A DNA stretch of 64,000 bases. Source: Eleusine coracana subsp. coracana. Lineage: Eukaryota > Streptophyta > Magnoliopsida > Poales > Poaceae. The position numbers were made by a program, and so were the translations under genes. The notes under the pieces were generated by a model. It saw nothing but the letters and a program-made list of their open reading frames with translations, did no database searches and had not been told where the DNA came from. Location: positions 34,785,462 to 34,849,461 of the forward strand of contig CM064424.1 in NCBI GenBank assembly GCA_032690845.1, given 5' to 3'. Below, piece after piece: positions 30,943 through 42,643 of this stretch (positions within the stretch are counted from its first letter, which is position 1; every line of letters begins with the position of its first letter).

Positions 30943-32264
30943 TGTTGACACTTCTTAGCATTGTATCAGAAATATTACTATCCCCGGCAACGGTGCCAGA
31001 AATGCTTATTGGTATTTCTTACGATCACAGATAAATCCGCAAGCACACGGATACCGATGTAGCACTTCACCTAGGAGTATTCCAGGTTATCGAATCATAG
31101 GGAATGTGTGTGTATCGATCCTCTAACTAATCCATCCAAGGACAACAAGATTATGGTAGGCAAAGGGTAGAGAGGATTCCTAATGGTTAAGGATCCTATA
31201 ATAAGATTGGTTCGGTCTCTATTGCTTACTTCGGGCACTGGCTTACCCTTGCATACACAGGCGACTCCGGTCAACAGCTCTACAACGTACCCGAACATGG
31301 AGGATTACTAAGGCCGGATAGGGATGTCACCACCTATCGACTACCTCTACAAACCATGGGGCACGCGGCAAACAAAGGTAACCTCTAGCCTAGACACCGC
31401 GTCTATGCTATCAATTACTATCCTAATCTCGGATCCACGCTTATAGAAGACTAAGATACTCTAATTAAATAGAGCGATGATCCCGTAAGTAATAAAGAAA
31501 GAACTTACTTAAATAGGAAACTTGAATACAAAAGAGGAAATACGAACACTTACTTGAAAAGGAAAGCATCCATCGAGGTACAAGCGTGGGAAAGATCGCC
31601 GACAAGCCCGGCGCTTCCCCGAACTCTCCCTCACTCTCTCCCTATTTTCTAAGCACTTTGGCAGTGCTAAAGCCTTTTGAAGTGGAGCTCTATACTCTTC
31701 TTCTTGTGTGTTGTGTCAAGTGAGAGGGAGAGGGGCTCTATTTATAGTGAGAGGTAACTTGGGGGAGTGGAGAAGCATTCCTAAGAATAAGGGAATATTC
31801 CTTGGACTATTCTTCCTCCTTAGAGGACAAGTAATGAGCTTCTCCACTCAGCCAACCAATCTGAACCGCCATTCCCTTCACCTCTGGCGCGTGCTGACGT
31901 CATGCTGATGTCAGCATCAGTTCAGCCCAAATACCTGATCTTCTATGCTTCATAACTCTCACATTCGAAGTCCGATTTAGGCAAGTTATATATGCGTTTC
32001 GATCGGCTCGACGAAAGCTTCAACATGGTGAGATCAAATATATTATTTTACCACTTCTCATTTTATATTTATGGGCTTTTATTTTTTCTACTCTTGTAAC
32101 TCTGATATTTTCTTGAATTTGTTAATAAATCACCTACATACAAATATTCACCAACACTTGTGGAAATTGTTAATAATAAATTCTTACCACTATGTTGGTT
32201 ATTCTTTTTATGTTATTTATGCAAGGATTTGACGGTCAGATTTAGCATTTAAGGACCGTCAACC
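30943..32264 (-). repeat. 3' LTR of gag-protease element (1,322 bp)
   Basis: The plus-strand start is TGTTGACACTTC. The end reads GTCAACC, so the terminal A is mutated to C. A minus-strand TATA box, CTATAAATAG, lies at 31738-31747. A copy of the primer-binding site lies inside the LTR at 30981-30998. Confidence 0.9.
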
Positions 32265-34813
32265 AACTCTCCCACACTTAGCCTTTGCTCGTCCTCGAGT
32301 AAAGGTTGAAGACTAAGGTGGATCACAACTTCAATTGGTATGATGCTAGCATGCAAATTATTCTATGTCATACCTTGACCCATGAACTTTTAAAGTGTCT
32401 ATGATGTTACCTTAGGTGGTTAAGGAATCGAACGGTGCCGACTCCAATCATCTTCACTCGTTCTGCTATGTAGCCTTGGTTTTTTAAAAGATATTCAAAA
32501 TAAATCATAGCTGTTCTCCTCAAATGATTCTCTCAACTCGCTCAATGTGTATGGTTCCTCAGCAGGGCATTTGACATTGGCTCTTTTCATTCCTACTTCT
32601 TAATATGGCTTTATGTGGAGCTCAAGGTTGGGGTAAAAGAGAGGCATACTTGTGTCTCATATATCACTAAATTAAAAACCGGATCCATGGAGAACAATTC
32701 ATGAACTTTTGATCAAGCATGTGCACAAGAGGATATGTGGATGGAAAATGACTGAATGTGAATACTCCCTTTTCTTTTAAGATGCTCCCTTGCTTCTATT
32801 GGATAAGCATTTTAGAACATGGGCTAATTCTTTCTCTATTTTATTCACTCTTTTTTTTTAATCATGAATAGCCCATGTCACTTTTATAGGGATATTTAGA
32901 GAGGGAGTTAATCATAATATGATGGAGTACTTTATTTAATGGATGGATGATGACATGGAAGTGCTATCTTCTAGTGTAGAAGATTTAGCACATGGATGAT
33001 GGGTATGGTGGTGCTAACTTCCAGTGAAGAAGTATTAGCAAATTGGTGTGCACATAATCTTGATCAAAAAGTCATAAAAAGTAACTCACAAGGGTCACAA
33101 CAATTTGACAAAGTTCAACGAAACAACCAGTAGCATATGCATAAGGTTTTCAATGAGTTCATCATTTGGCTTTGATAGGAAGATATAATCATTGAGGAGT
33201 CAAGCTATTGGTTTTAATTTTTGTAAAAAAATTCCCAAGCACATTAAGCATAAGAGAAAGATTCATTTCGTCAAACCATATCCCATGCATCAACTACCTA
33301 GGTGACATGCTTTCCTAAAGGTTTAGTTCACAAGCAACAAGTTTATGAATTAGGAATAAGGAGCATGCAAGCCAACCAAAAAGAAGCATGAAATAAAACG
33401 GGGCTTCCACAAGGTTCATTTTAGTTTTCTAGTTAAATTTTTATGATTGATTCAAGATAAGATTGATTTAACTTGGAAACTAGGAGGAAAGGGATAGAGT
33501 GTGCAAACAATCACTATGGAAGGTGTGGAAGCTTAGGAACACTAGCCTTGTGTCGATTGTCCTTGTAGGTTGGTCGATGTTGCTTGGAGACCGGTCACCT
33601 CGACTTTTGACATGTTGGCTTAAGCGATGATGTGCAATGTGTCGATGGGAGGCCCTGTGTTGTTTTTGTGTTGAAAATCTTGGAGACCTCCCCCACACTT
33701 GATCTTGTATCTGGCTTCTTTATTTGAAGAAAAAAACAAAAACAAAAAAGGGTGAAAAGCAAAAAGGGACTCTACCACCTTTAAGGGCCCGATAGAGTCA
33801 CAACCTTATTTATTTCTTATTATTATTTTCTTATCTAGGCGCACTATAAGATTGAAAGGAAATAAAAAGGAAAAATAAACTAAAGAACCTCTTAATATTT
33901 TTTTTTCAAGCAAGGCATGAAAACAAGAACTAGCAACACCTCTAAACCGAGATAAAATTGGTAAGAATGGAACTTGCTATGAGATACTTACAGAAGTCCG
34001 CCACACTTGGATTTTTGTATCACGAGATGCTGAAAATCAAGTGTGTAGTGTTGTAGCCTTCTAGAAGTGGGTTCTCTCGCCAAAAATACTATGGTGTTAA
34101 AGTTGATGCAGCTCCTATGTTGATAGGTATAGAATGACCATCGTTCTTTCCAATCTCAACCTGAAATGGTTAGCAACCAAAAATACGCGAAAGCAAACAT
34201 AACCTTAAAACATATTCTTGCTTTTATTTAGGAAAAAAGAGAAATGATAATCCGAGCCATCTCCCGGCAGTGCTTTGTTTACGGTTAGAAGCTTGACCAC
34301 GGGGACTTCATATCGCAGCTATCATTGGAGATATAGTTCCCAGTCCACCACCTGTTGTTGATGTGTCATTGAAGCTCTAGATGCAAGGTTAGTGCCAAAG
34401 TGCCATCTATGAGATTTGCAATATTTATGGTAAAAAAAAGCATCTACAACCATCCTAACAAATATTTTGCTAATGAGGCTCTTGAGGCGATTGTAGTTCT
34501 CGTTGGTGCGCTTGGCACAAAAGCTGATTGACTCTAGAGATTCATTAAATGAGCATGTATCATGTGTGTTTCCAAGAAAGAAGCTCTCACGCTCATCTAC
34601 TGAATCTTCTTCTCATATTTCTAGAGTCAATGGCTCAACTAATCCAGAGGCCCAAAGTTTCTTCTTCTCAAGAAATTCATCGATAAATGTCACGGTTGGT
34701 TCATGATCACCATTGAGAAAAGAGTAGTGAGGGCTAGAGCAAAAAGGTTTAGGCAAGGAAGGTGATGGTTCGGTTTCAATCGGATTTGGAGTTTCTCCCG
34801 AATCATCACCATG
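32265..34813 (-). other. polypurine tract and long non-coding internal region
   Basis: The polypurine tract is at about 32266-32277 (minus strand AAGTGTGGGAGA). The following 2.5 kb is AT-rich and shows no credible frame on either strand. A short purine-rich block (33725-33765) and several A/T runs are the only local features. Another CCCCCACACTTG word at 33690-33701 resembles a second, internal polypurine tract on the minus strand. Confidence 0.65.
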
Positions 34814-36505
34814 CTAGATGAAAACCTTTGCGTTCTCACAAAGAACAGGCTTCAATGATGCAAGTTGAGAAACAAGCATCACTTTCTCAAGCGGAGAGTG
34901 TTCAAGATGAGACCTCACCAATGGATATTCTGAGCAAGAGCTCTTGGTGGCGAAAGCAATTTCTCTAAGCTTTTTAGTAAGGCTCCCTTGTGATGCTCCT
35001 AGTAGGTGGAGTTTTTCTAGTGGGTAGCCAAGGAGGAGTTCAAAATCGATAATAGGAAAGACATGGAAGTCTAGGTGAAGCTCAACTTTGCTTATCTCGA
35101 TCGGTATAGCCCTTGCAATCCCCTGACATGGAAAGGTTAATCCCGATGCGTCCTTGTAGATTAACTCAATCGACTCTAGGTGTATATCATCCACAAGTTG
35201 TAAAGGTACGTATTCGGGGATGATATTAACTCCTATGGTGGGATCATAAAAGGGCCTCTACGACATTTCCTCGTATAAGACAAGGAATGGTTGTGGAAGG
35301 CAAAAGGATTTGGATCGCTTTGAAATAGCGTTTTTCTTCCTTCAACTGCTGCTTCTTCGTGCCTTCCCTTGGAATTGGTTGTTGGAAAGGACCAGGAGGC
35401 AAAGCAGATACCGTAGGCTTGTTATGCCAGATATAGCTTGAGGTTTTTCTATGATCATCAACTAAGTTTTCCTCGAATTTGACTAGCAACCCTGGAGGTA
35501 GAATTTCTTCTTCCTTCGAGAGGTATCAACAGTAAACTTTAGAGATGAGAGAGCTGTGGGTTCTAGTTTAGCTATTACGGGACCCTCGTGGGTTGGATTT
35601 CCATCCTCTCGAGAATGAGGAGGACAGACGGGAACTGGTGGGTTCTTTTTTGAACAATAATTTGAGGCATTCCCAAAGTCTTTAAAAAGACCTTCCTCGA
35701 ATTCAAATAAGAACTCTGGAGGTTGAATTTCTTCTTCCTCTAGTGTTCGAGGTTCGGGGGACGGCTCAAAAGTCAAATATGGGGATAGGCAAGGTATAGG
35801 GTCGGATTTGGCTATTGAGGGGTCCGTGCGGCTCGATGTAGCTTCCTCCTGTAGGGGCTCACTAAGATTGGCTAACAAGGATGTGTTTTCTAATATTCAC
35901 TCAAGGAGTTCCCTTCCTTCCATCGCAGTCCTATGCTCAAATGATCCTCCGAAGGCAATGTCGAGGAATTGGGTAGACTCTTTGTTTAGACCCGAGTAAA
36001 AGTGTTGAAGCGACATTTCATCGGGTACCAACAAGTCTGGGCTAGATTGTAGTAGCACACAGACCCTAGCCCAAGCTACTCCAATGGATTCCATCTCATT
36101 CTGGGGAAAACCAAGGATTTCCATATGAAGGGAGACAATACGGGACGGAGGGAAGAAAGTAAGACAAAATTTATCTCGAAGTCCTTCCTAATCACCGTTT
36201 ACACTCCCGACAGTACGAGTGTACCATTGTTTCACCCTCTTCATCAGGGAGAAGGGAAACAATTTCCACTTTAATGTTTCATGTGTCATACCGTCAATGA
36301 ATAGACATGAACACAAATACTCAAATTCTGGCAAATGATGGTAAGGGTTTTCAAAATCTAGACCAGAGAAGGATTGCTCCCGAACCATGGCTATAAAGCC
36401 AGGGCAAAGTTCATAGCCGGATGTGCAAATTGGGTCCATAGACGGCGGTGGCTCAAAGTACTCACCCTTCGGAGCAGAAAAAGATAGGATGGCGGGTTGC
36501 TCCAT
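34814..36505 (-). pseudogene. gag: gag plus active-site-less protease-like domain
   Basis: Starting at 36505 (MEQPAILSFSAPKGEYFEPP), the frame runs through NPYHHLPEFEYLCSCLFIDG and LKWKLFPFSLMKRVKQWYTR, a gag core related to both modules of the element it sits in. An in-frame TAG at 36188-36190 and a TGA at 35897-35899 interrupt an otherwise continuous frame (HFYSGLNKESTQFLDIAFGG). Frameshifts follow near 35485 and 35245. The last part (34814-35250) looks like a retroviral aspartic protease fold: FPIIDFELLLGYPLEKL resembles the protease C-terminal LL-G-P motif. Where the catalytic D-(S/T)-G-A is expected there is DPTIGVNIIPE, read after a one-base shift. The protease is thus probably catalytically dead even without the frameshifts. 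Confidence 0.75.
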
Positions 36506-36596
36506 CGTGGAAAGAGGAAAGAAATAAAAGAAAAATAATAAAAAAAATTGAAAAGATATGAGGACGAACAAGGTTCGAAGATGATACAACAACCAT

Positions 36597-36614
36597 TCCT
36601 CGGCAACAGCGCCA
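36597..36614 (-). promoter_or_regulatory. primer-binding site, tRNA-Asp type
   Basis: Minus strand TGGCGCTGTTGCCGAGGA, two mismatches from the perfect site at 55299-55316. It is preceded by the AGCATTTC spacer next to the LTR end at 36623. Confidence 0.85.
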
Positions 36615-36622
36615 GAAATGCT

Positions 36623-37943
36623 TGTTGACACTTCTTAGTGTCGTACCAGAAATATTACTATCCCCGACAACGGCGCCAGAAATGCTTGTTGGTATTTCTT
36701 ACAATCACAGATAAATCCACAAGCGCACGGATACCGATGTAGCACTTCACCTAGGAGTATTCTAGGTTATCAAATCACATGGAACGTGTGTGTATTGATC
36801 CTCTAACTAATTCATCCAAGGACAACAAGAATATGGTAGGCAAAGGGTAGAGAGGATTCCTAATGGTTAAGGATCCTATAATAAGATTGGTTCTGTCTCT
36901 ACTGCTTACTTCGGGCACCGGCTTACCCCTGCATCCACAGGTCACTCCAGCCAACAACTCTATGACGTACCCGAACGTGGAGGATTACTAAGGCCGGATA
37001 GGGCTGTCAGCACCTACCGACTACCTCTACAAACCGTGGGGCACGCGGCAAACAAAGGTAACCTCTAACCTAGACACTGCGTCTATGCTATCAATTACTA
37101 TCCTAGTCTCGGATCCATGCTTATACAAGACTAAGATACTCTAATTAAATATAGTGATGATCCCGTAAGTAATAAAGAAAGAACTTACTTAAATAAGAAA
37201 CTTAAATACTAAAGAGGAAACACGAACACTTACTTGAAAAGGAAAGCATCCGTCGAGGTACAAGCGTGAGGAAGATCGCCGACAAGCCGACGCTTCCTCT
37301 CACTCTCCCTCACTCTCTCCCTATTTTCTAAGCACTTTAGCAGTGCGAAAGCCTTTTGAAGTGGAGCTCTATACTCTTCTTCTTGTGTGTTGTGTCAAGT
37401 GAGAGGTAGAGGGGGTCTATTTATAGTGGGAGGTAACTTGGGAGAGTGGAGAATCATTCATAAGAATAAGGGAATATTCCTTGGACTATTCCTCCTCCTT
37501 AGGGGACAAGTAATGAGCTTCTCCACTCAGCCAAGCAATCTGAACCACCATTCTCTTCTCCTCCAGCGCGTGCTGACATCATGCTGAAGTCAGCATCGGT
37601 TCAGCCCAAATACCTAATCTTCTGTGCTTCATAACTCTCACATCCGAAGTCCGATTTAGGCAAGTTATATATACGTTTCGATCGGCTCGACGAGAGCTGT
37701 AACATGGTGAGATCTAATATATTATTTTACCACTTCTCACTTTACATTTATGGGTTTTTATTATTTGTACTCTTGTAACTCTGATATTTTCTTGAATTTG
37801 TTAACAAATCACCTGTATACAAATATTCACCAATACTTGTGGAAATTGTTAATAATAAACTCTTACCACTATGTTGGTTATTCTTTTTATGTTATTTATG
37901 CAAGGATTTGATGGTCAGATTTATCATTTAAGGACCGTCAACA
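36623..37943 (-). repeat. 5' LTR of gag-protease element (1,321 bp)
   Basis: Ends are TGTTGACACTTC and GTCAACA. The minus-strand TATA box CTATAAATAG lies at 37417-37426. An internal primer-binding-site copy at 36661-36678 (plus strand TCCCCGACAACGGCGCCA) lies about 46 bp from the true site. Confidence 0.9.
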
Positions 37944-39474
37944 CCCGGCTGGTTAACTGGGGTCATTTTCAAACAGAAATCGGGAACCAGGTGACAGGGT
38001 CATATATGGCTGAAACCAGCCACCTGACTGGTTAACCGGGATCATTTTCAGACATAAATCAGGAACCTGGCAACAGGGTCATATACAGCTAAAATCAGCC
38101 ACCCGACTGGTTAGCTGGGGTCGTTTTCAGGCTGAACATCTGACCCGGCCGATTTTGCAAAAACACCTCACCATGGTGCCATTTTGTCCTCTCAGATTAA
38201 GAATGATGAAATATGGCTAAGGAAGAGAAGGCCACCAAGTTGCTTAACCAGGAGAAGTCAAGGGGCAACCTAGAGGGGGTTGGCACCCGGCCTAGGCTAG
38301 AGCCTGGTGGGCCCTACCGCCTAGCGAGTTGTACTGCCCGGCCTAGGCTGCCGCCAAGCGGGCCTTGCCACCCATCGGGCTTGCCACCCGGCCTACCAAG
38401 CCATTCAGCCCATCAAGCTTACCGCCCGGCCTACCACTCCTACCGACATAAAACTAAAGTAAAAAGGCCAACCGACCCAACAACAACCTTCGTAACGCAA
38501 TCCTAACCATCGGGAGAAGGTCGGTCAGGAAACCGACATGATCCAAAGGCCGCCCGACCTTGCCTGCTGCTCGGTGGTGCATGCCGCCCGGCACACGTGG
38601 CCGCGCGGCGTGTCCCGCCGTCCGGTGGACCAACTTTGGCCTACCGACCCTCCTTCACGTACAAATGCCTCCTGGCCCATCGCCACCTATAAATTGAGAG
38701 GAATTTGGCAGAAAAGATCACCAATTGAAGAGGAGAACAACAAGCGCCACGCTGCAGAAATGTATTAGAGTAGGGAATGAGAGTGAGTGGTAGAAGTTTG
38801 GGAGGGAGCCGGTGATGTCGGCTTGTTCTCCACCTTGTGCCTCGTGGATGATTCTCCACCATGAGTAGAGTCCCAGTCCTTTGGTCGAGTAACATGTAGA
38901 TATTCTTTTGTTCATTTAATCATTGAAGCTTTCTTTATTTATATCTTGTTTATGGGTTCTTTGTACATATTCGATAAAGTCTTTTTCTTTATTTGACTAT
39001 GGTTACTCTACCTTTAGTTAAGAAGGTTAGAGTAGTAATTTTAAGTGTATACATGATGTATAAACTTTGAATTATCTAAGTTTGCCCCTAACCCCACAGG
39101 TTGTGTGATCGGTAGATAGGTGGTGACCGCACTGAGCTATCTTGTGTATTCCACCACGTTTGGGTTGGGCTCATAGATGTTGATGGTAGTTTTAGCCGAG
39201 GTCCCTTCTTATCCCTTCTGTACCTTGGATGACTATGCCCGGAAGTAAACAAGAGTAAATATTGGAGTCTGGTGATTATTTGGATATAAGTTGTCACATG
39301 AAGCCAAGGCTGGAGGACCCTCTCAACCCGTTGTTATCCTTCTATTTTGTTCACTAGAATTGGATTTGGATAGAATTTCACTTCTCATTCCCCATGGATT
39401 CGATACCTCGAATTACTCCCGGTTGAAGGCTATATCGACATCCATACGCTTGCGGATTTCTCTGTTAGGCATAT

Positions 39475-40241
39475 TGATGAGGACATCACCATGCCGGATA
39501 CACGCATATCATCGCCTTCCCCATGTTACAAGTCGTCACCAACTCGGTCGCCGCGTTCGTCTCGGATTCAGCCGACACCCCTTCACGGTTTTAATGATAT
39601 CTCCCACATCCGACGTCCAAACGAGGCGTTCTTTGATGCGTTGGAAAGGGGACGACGACGCCGTCATTTTGGTTCTGGTCCTAGCTCCAGAAGGGTCGTG
39701 AGTCAAAATATGTGACCATGACAATGTGGTGTGCCACCTATTTTGGGCCAACTTGGCCATGTATCGTGTCAGGCTATAAGCCCATGTTGTGGGCGCCCAC
39801 CCCCCCTGGTCGCCCCCAACCCTAGGACGTCTTTGTTTCCTACATAAACTCAGTGGCTGCCGTCTTTTAGTTTCGGGTTTTGTTTAGTTTAGTTTTCCAG
39901 AGAGAAACTAGATTGAATTATTGTAACTGTGGCGACAAGTCCTTTTATAGTAACCCAGGGCCCCTGTTCTTGTTCTACACCACTGTGGCGATTAGTCCTT
40001 TTGTGTTCAGAGCTTGAACCTTTTCTTGTGATTCACTTCATCCATATTTGCAATTTTAGATTGCGTGTTTATCCTCTCTTGCTTGTGTTCTCGATTTCGG
40101 TTGCAGGAACAATCAAGTTGTGCTTGGTGGAATGGTTGCGGGGTTGGATCATGTCTGATTCAAGTCGGGTCGTCGACGCCGAGTTCTCCAAATTTGAGTT
40201 TATCCCCTTACCTCTCGGAAGATCGGGCCATATATACATCA
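39475..40241 (+). repeat. CRM-like solo LTR, copy 1 (767 bp)
   Basis: It starts TGATGAGGACATCACC, ends ACATCA, and is flanked by the perfect duplication catat (39470-39474 and 40242-40246). It sits 12 bases before the end of the 3' LTR of the double-gag element. It is nearly identical to 46078-46840. The first 240 bp read as an open peptide (DEDITMPDTRISSPSP, ending RRVVSQNM), which lines up with DEDITPMDT at the pol/LTR border of the CRM-like element at 19134-23706. A TATA-like CTACATAAACTC lies at 39839-39850. Confidence 0.9.
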
Positions 40242-40258
40242 CATATGGATCGTGAACA

Positions 40259-40603
40259 TGGGCAAGAACTCCACTTGGTGGCGGGAGGGACCAGGATTAG
40301 GGGAAGGCGCCATCCTTCCGAGACCTCGGGAAAAAATCATGAGCATTCCTTGACCCTCTCTTTACTATTCCGCATTTGTGTGCTCTAGTGAGTAGGGTGA
40401 TTTGTGGCTTGCATAGGCTAATATGATTGGCTTCCGCACTTTATCTTATCATGAACACTAGCATGTGTCGGGTCTTGGCCTACTAGACTTGTTTAGGTTG
40501 CTTATCTTATAAGACTTAAGTAGCAGAATTGAAGTACATGGAATCGTGAGTGGTTTAACGATTCAACCCCCCCCCCCCTCCTCGGTACGCCTTCGGTCCT
40601 TAG
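40259..40603 (+). repeat. copia-type LTR, right part (continuation of 23763-25052)
   Basis: After the tgggc duplication the sequence continues co-linearly with the 2866-4523 LTR to its 3' end (poly-C at 40567-40578, then CGGTACGCCTTCGGTCCTTA). About 30 bp is missing near 40291 compared with the full LTR. The last bases (CA) are lost at the join with an inverted LTR at 40604. Confidence 0.85.
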
Positions 40604-42012
40604 ACGCCTTCCCCTACTCCTTGTTGGACCACTCCTGCCAGAGTCCCGGTCCCTCCCGCCACCAAGTGGAGTTCTCGCCCACGAGCCCGCAATCACTCCT
40701 TGAGTGAAGACATAGTGTGCGTCACCGCTGCACAAAGCACAAGCTCGCCTCCCTCGAGATCTTGCCGGACTCCCTGAGCCGACACGGGCGCTCACTAGCA
40801 ATGCCCCTTTCAACGGCGGGCTCAAACCGTGTACGAATGTGTGATGGCCTTCACAACCGATCACGATAGGCTCGATCACCGACACCTAACTGGTGTATAT
40901 CTCACCATAGACCAAGAGTAACAATCTAGATCACACCCTCAAGGACACACTAGCCTTAGATGTGCAACATGCTCAAGCTACTCTTCTCTAGCACTCTCAA
41001 GATATGCAATATCTCCTCCTAGTGCTCTCTTTTCCTCTTGGACCTTACCAAATGCTCTTAGGTATTCCACTGGCCAAGAGTGGTCTCCAAGACACCAGCA
41101 ACAAAGTTATATAGGCTCCCAACCTCAAACAAGCCGTTGCCTCACAAATTCAGCTTTCTAGACCTACTGATCGGATAGTCCGATCACTGCCTGACCAGAC
41201 AGTCTGGTCACTACAACATAAGCTCCAGTGGCTCTCTGCCCCTGTGCTAAACTCCTGCTGACCAGACTATCCGCTTACTAGACCAGACCGTCCGGACTGT
41301 CCAATCATCAGACAAGTCCGACGCATTGGACTTCCTCGTCGGACTCCAGAGACTGCTTCCTCTCTGCCCCGTGCTTCACCCGTACAGACCGGACCGTTCG
41401 GTCTGCAGACTGGACCGTCCGATCTCTATGGTCCCTCGCACAGACAGATTCCTCGCTGGACTTCTCCTCTGGACTGTCCTCTCCTCTATAGACCATACAG
41501 TCTGGTCACTCCCTGATCGACTGTCCGGTCTCTCTGCCCAGAAACCGAAACTTGTCGTCCTTGCTTGACTTCATTTCCCGGCTTCTCTGAACAGCTCCTT
41601 GGCTTCTCCACTATCACCTAGTGCCTGTGATTTTGCTGAGCAACCTTGCACATCACCAACTAGACATGACCTAAGAGAATGACCTAGACCCCCTTGATAG
41701 TCTGGTTTTTCCTATGGACTCAAAGCCCTAACAACTAGTCAAGTGTTCCAAACACTTGCACCATAGCTTGTCCTCCTCTTTGATCCATCTTCATCAACCC
41801 ATGGACTCCATCAAGTTTACAAGCCTCCATGCTTGTGGTCATTGTCATCCATCACCAAGGCAACCATCATCCATATGATTTATAATAGAGTTAAGAGATG
41901 ATTTACAAAGACAACACTCATGTAGATGTTATCACATAATTTCATAGTTGTCATCTATCACCAAAACATCCATACCATGGGGATCCAATCATCAATGGTC
42001 ATGAAGCTTACA
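40604..42012 (-). repeat. 3' LTR of minus copia-derived element, truncated
   Basis: On the minus strand it starts TGTAAGCTTCATGACC at 42012, next to the purine tract, and is co-linear with 2866-4523 for about 1.4 kb. It stops abruptly at 40604, missing about 340 bp of its 3' end. Palindrome copies are spread over 41168-41533. The TATA box is at 41106-41115. Confidence 0.85.
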
Positions 42013-42643
42013 ATCTCCCCCTTTTTAGTGATCGATTACAACCACTACTTAATTGAAAAACATCAATGAATAACCGGGCTAAACAAGCTACACATAGATT
42101 GAGAGGAACCAAAACAACATATGAGAGAAACGCATAAGGTCCTACTCAATCAAGCATCATCTAGAGATATAAGGAAAAGAGTGAAGAGCTTACTCTAGAT
42201 GAAAACTACATGCATGTCATGGCAATATATTAAATGAAAATATAAGGACATGCAATGCAAGGCATGAATGATGAAATGCAACAAGATAGCATGGGAATGC
42301 ATAAGAATTAAGAGCAAGCATCATCATCATGATATCATACACAGGCATACAGGATAATCAATAAATACAAGCACTGCATATGAAAAGGAAATAAACCAAG
42401 TGAGATCAAAATGAGTCAAACACAAGCGAATAAAATCTATGACTCATCACAATCCACGAACATCGAATAACTCCTCAAAAAGAAGAACCAAATGATCTAT
42501 CTCCCAAAACCTCGTAGCTCCCCCTAGATACAAGCTACTCTTGATCGCAACAATATCGCACTCCCACTCCCCCTAGACCTAGTATCTTTTCCCCCTTTGG
42601 CAACAAGCACAAAAAAGCCAAAAAGACGGGAAAAGATGAACAT
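42013..42643 (-). other. polypurine tract and AT-rich spacer
   Basis: The minus-strand tract AAAAAGGGGGAGAT (42013-42026) primes the LTR. The rest is homologous to 2239-2851 of the left element (for example the GGGGGAGTGGGAGTG word, reversed at 42556-42572) and shows no reading frame. Confidence 0.8.

Larger units (their letters stand above)
30943..37943 (-). mobile_element. minus-strand Athila-type non-autonomous element (gag-protease only)
   Basis: This 7,001-bp element is flanked by the perfect duplication cccgg (30938-30942 and 37944-37948). Termini are TGTTGAC and GTCAACA. LTRs are 1,322 and 1,321 bp. The internal 4.4 kb encodes gag and a protease-like domain on the minus strand and nothing resembling RT, RNase H or integrase. 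By eye, about one base in ten differs between the LTRs in the stretch around 31081-31305 versus 36761-36985, so the insertion is not recent. Confidence 0.95.
25053..40258 (+). mobile_element. Athila-type non-autonomous element with two gag modules
   Basis: The borders are TGTTGGTAG (25053) and GTGAACA (40258), flanked by the perfect duplication tgggc. Subtracting two later insertions leaves about 7.4 kb: a 1.7-kb 5' LTR, a tRNA-Asp primer-binding site, about 3.9 kb internal, a polypurine tract and a 3' LTR. The internal region encodes only two gag-like modules in tandem, with no protease, RT or integrase motifs on either strand. It would need proteins from an autonomous relative. The lineage call rests on the tRNA-Asp primer site, gag style and LTR similarity to 53782-55290. 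Confidence 0.85.
30652..40258 (+). repeat. 3' LTR of double-gag element, split by two insertions
   Basis: LTR pieces are 30652-30942, 37944-39474 and 40242-40258, aligning with 25053-26739. The 79-bp repeat is present in three units here (37962, 38041 and 38120 mark starts) against two in the 5' LTR. A clear TATA box, CCTATAAATT, lies at 38687-38696. The last piece, GGATCGTGAACA, matches the 5' LTR end GGATCGCCAACA. Confidence 0.9.

Noticed and set aside
33480..33698. 72-codon minus-strand frame in the gag-protease element
   Set aside because: No motif, short, in AT-rich non-coding internal sequence.
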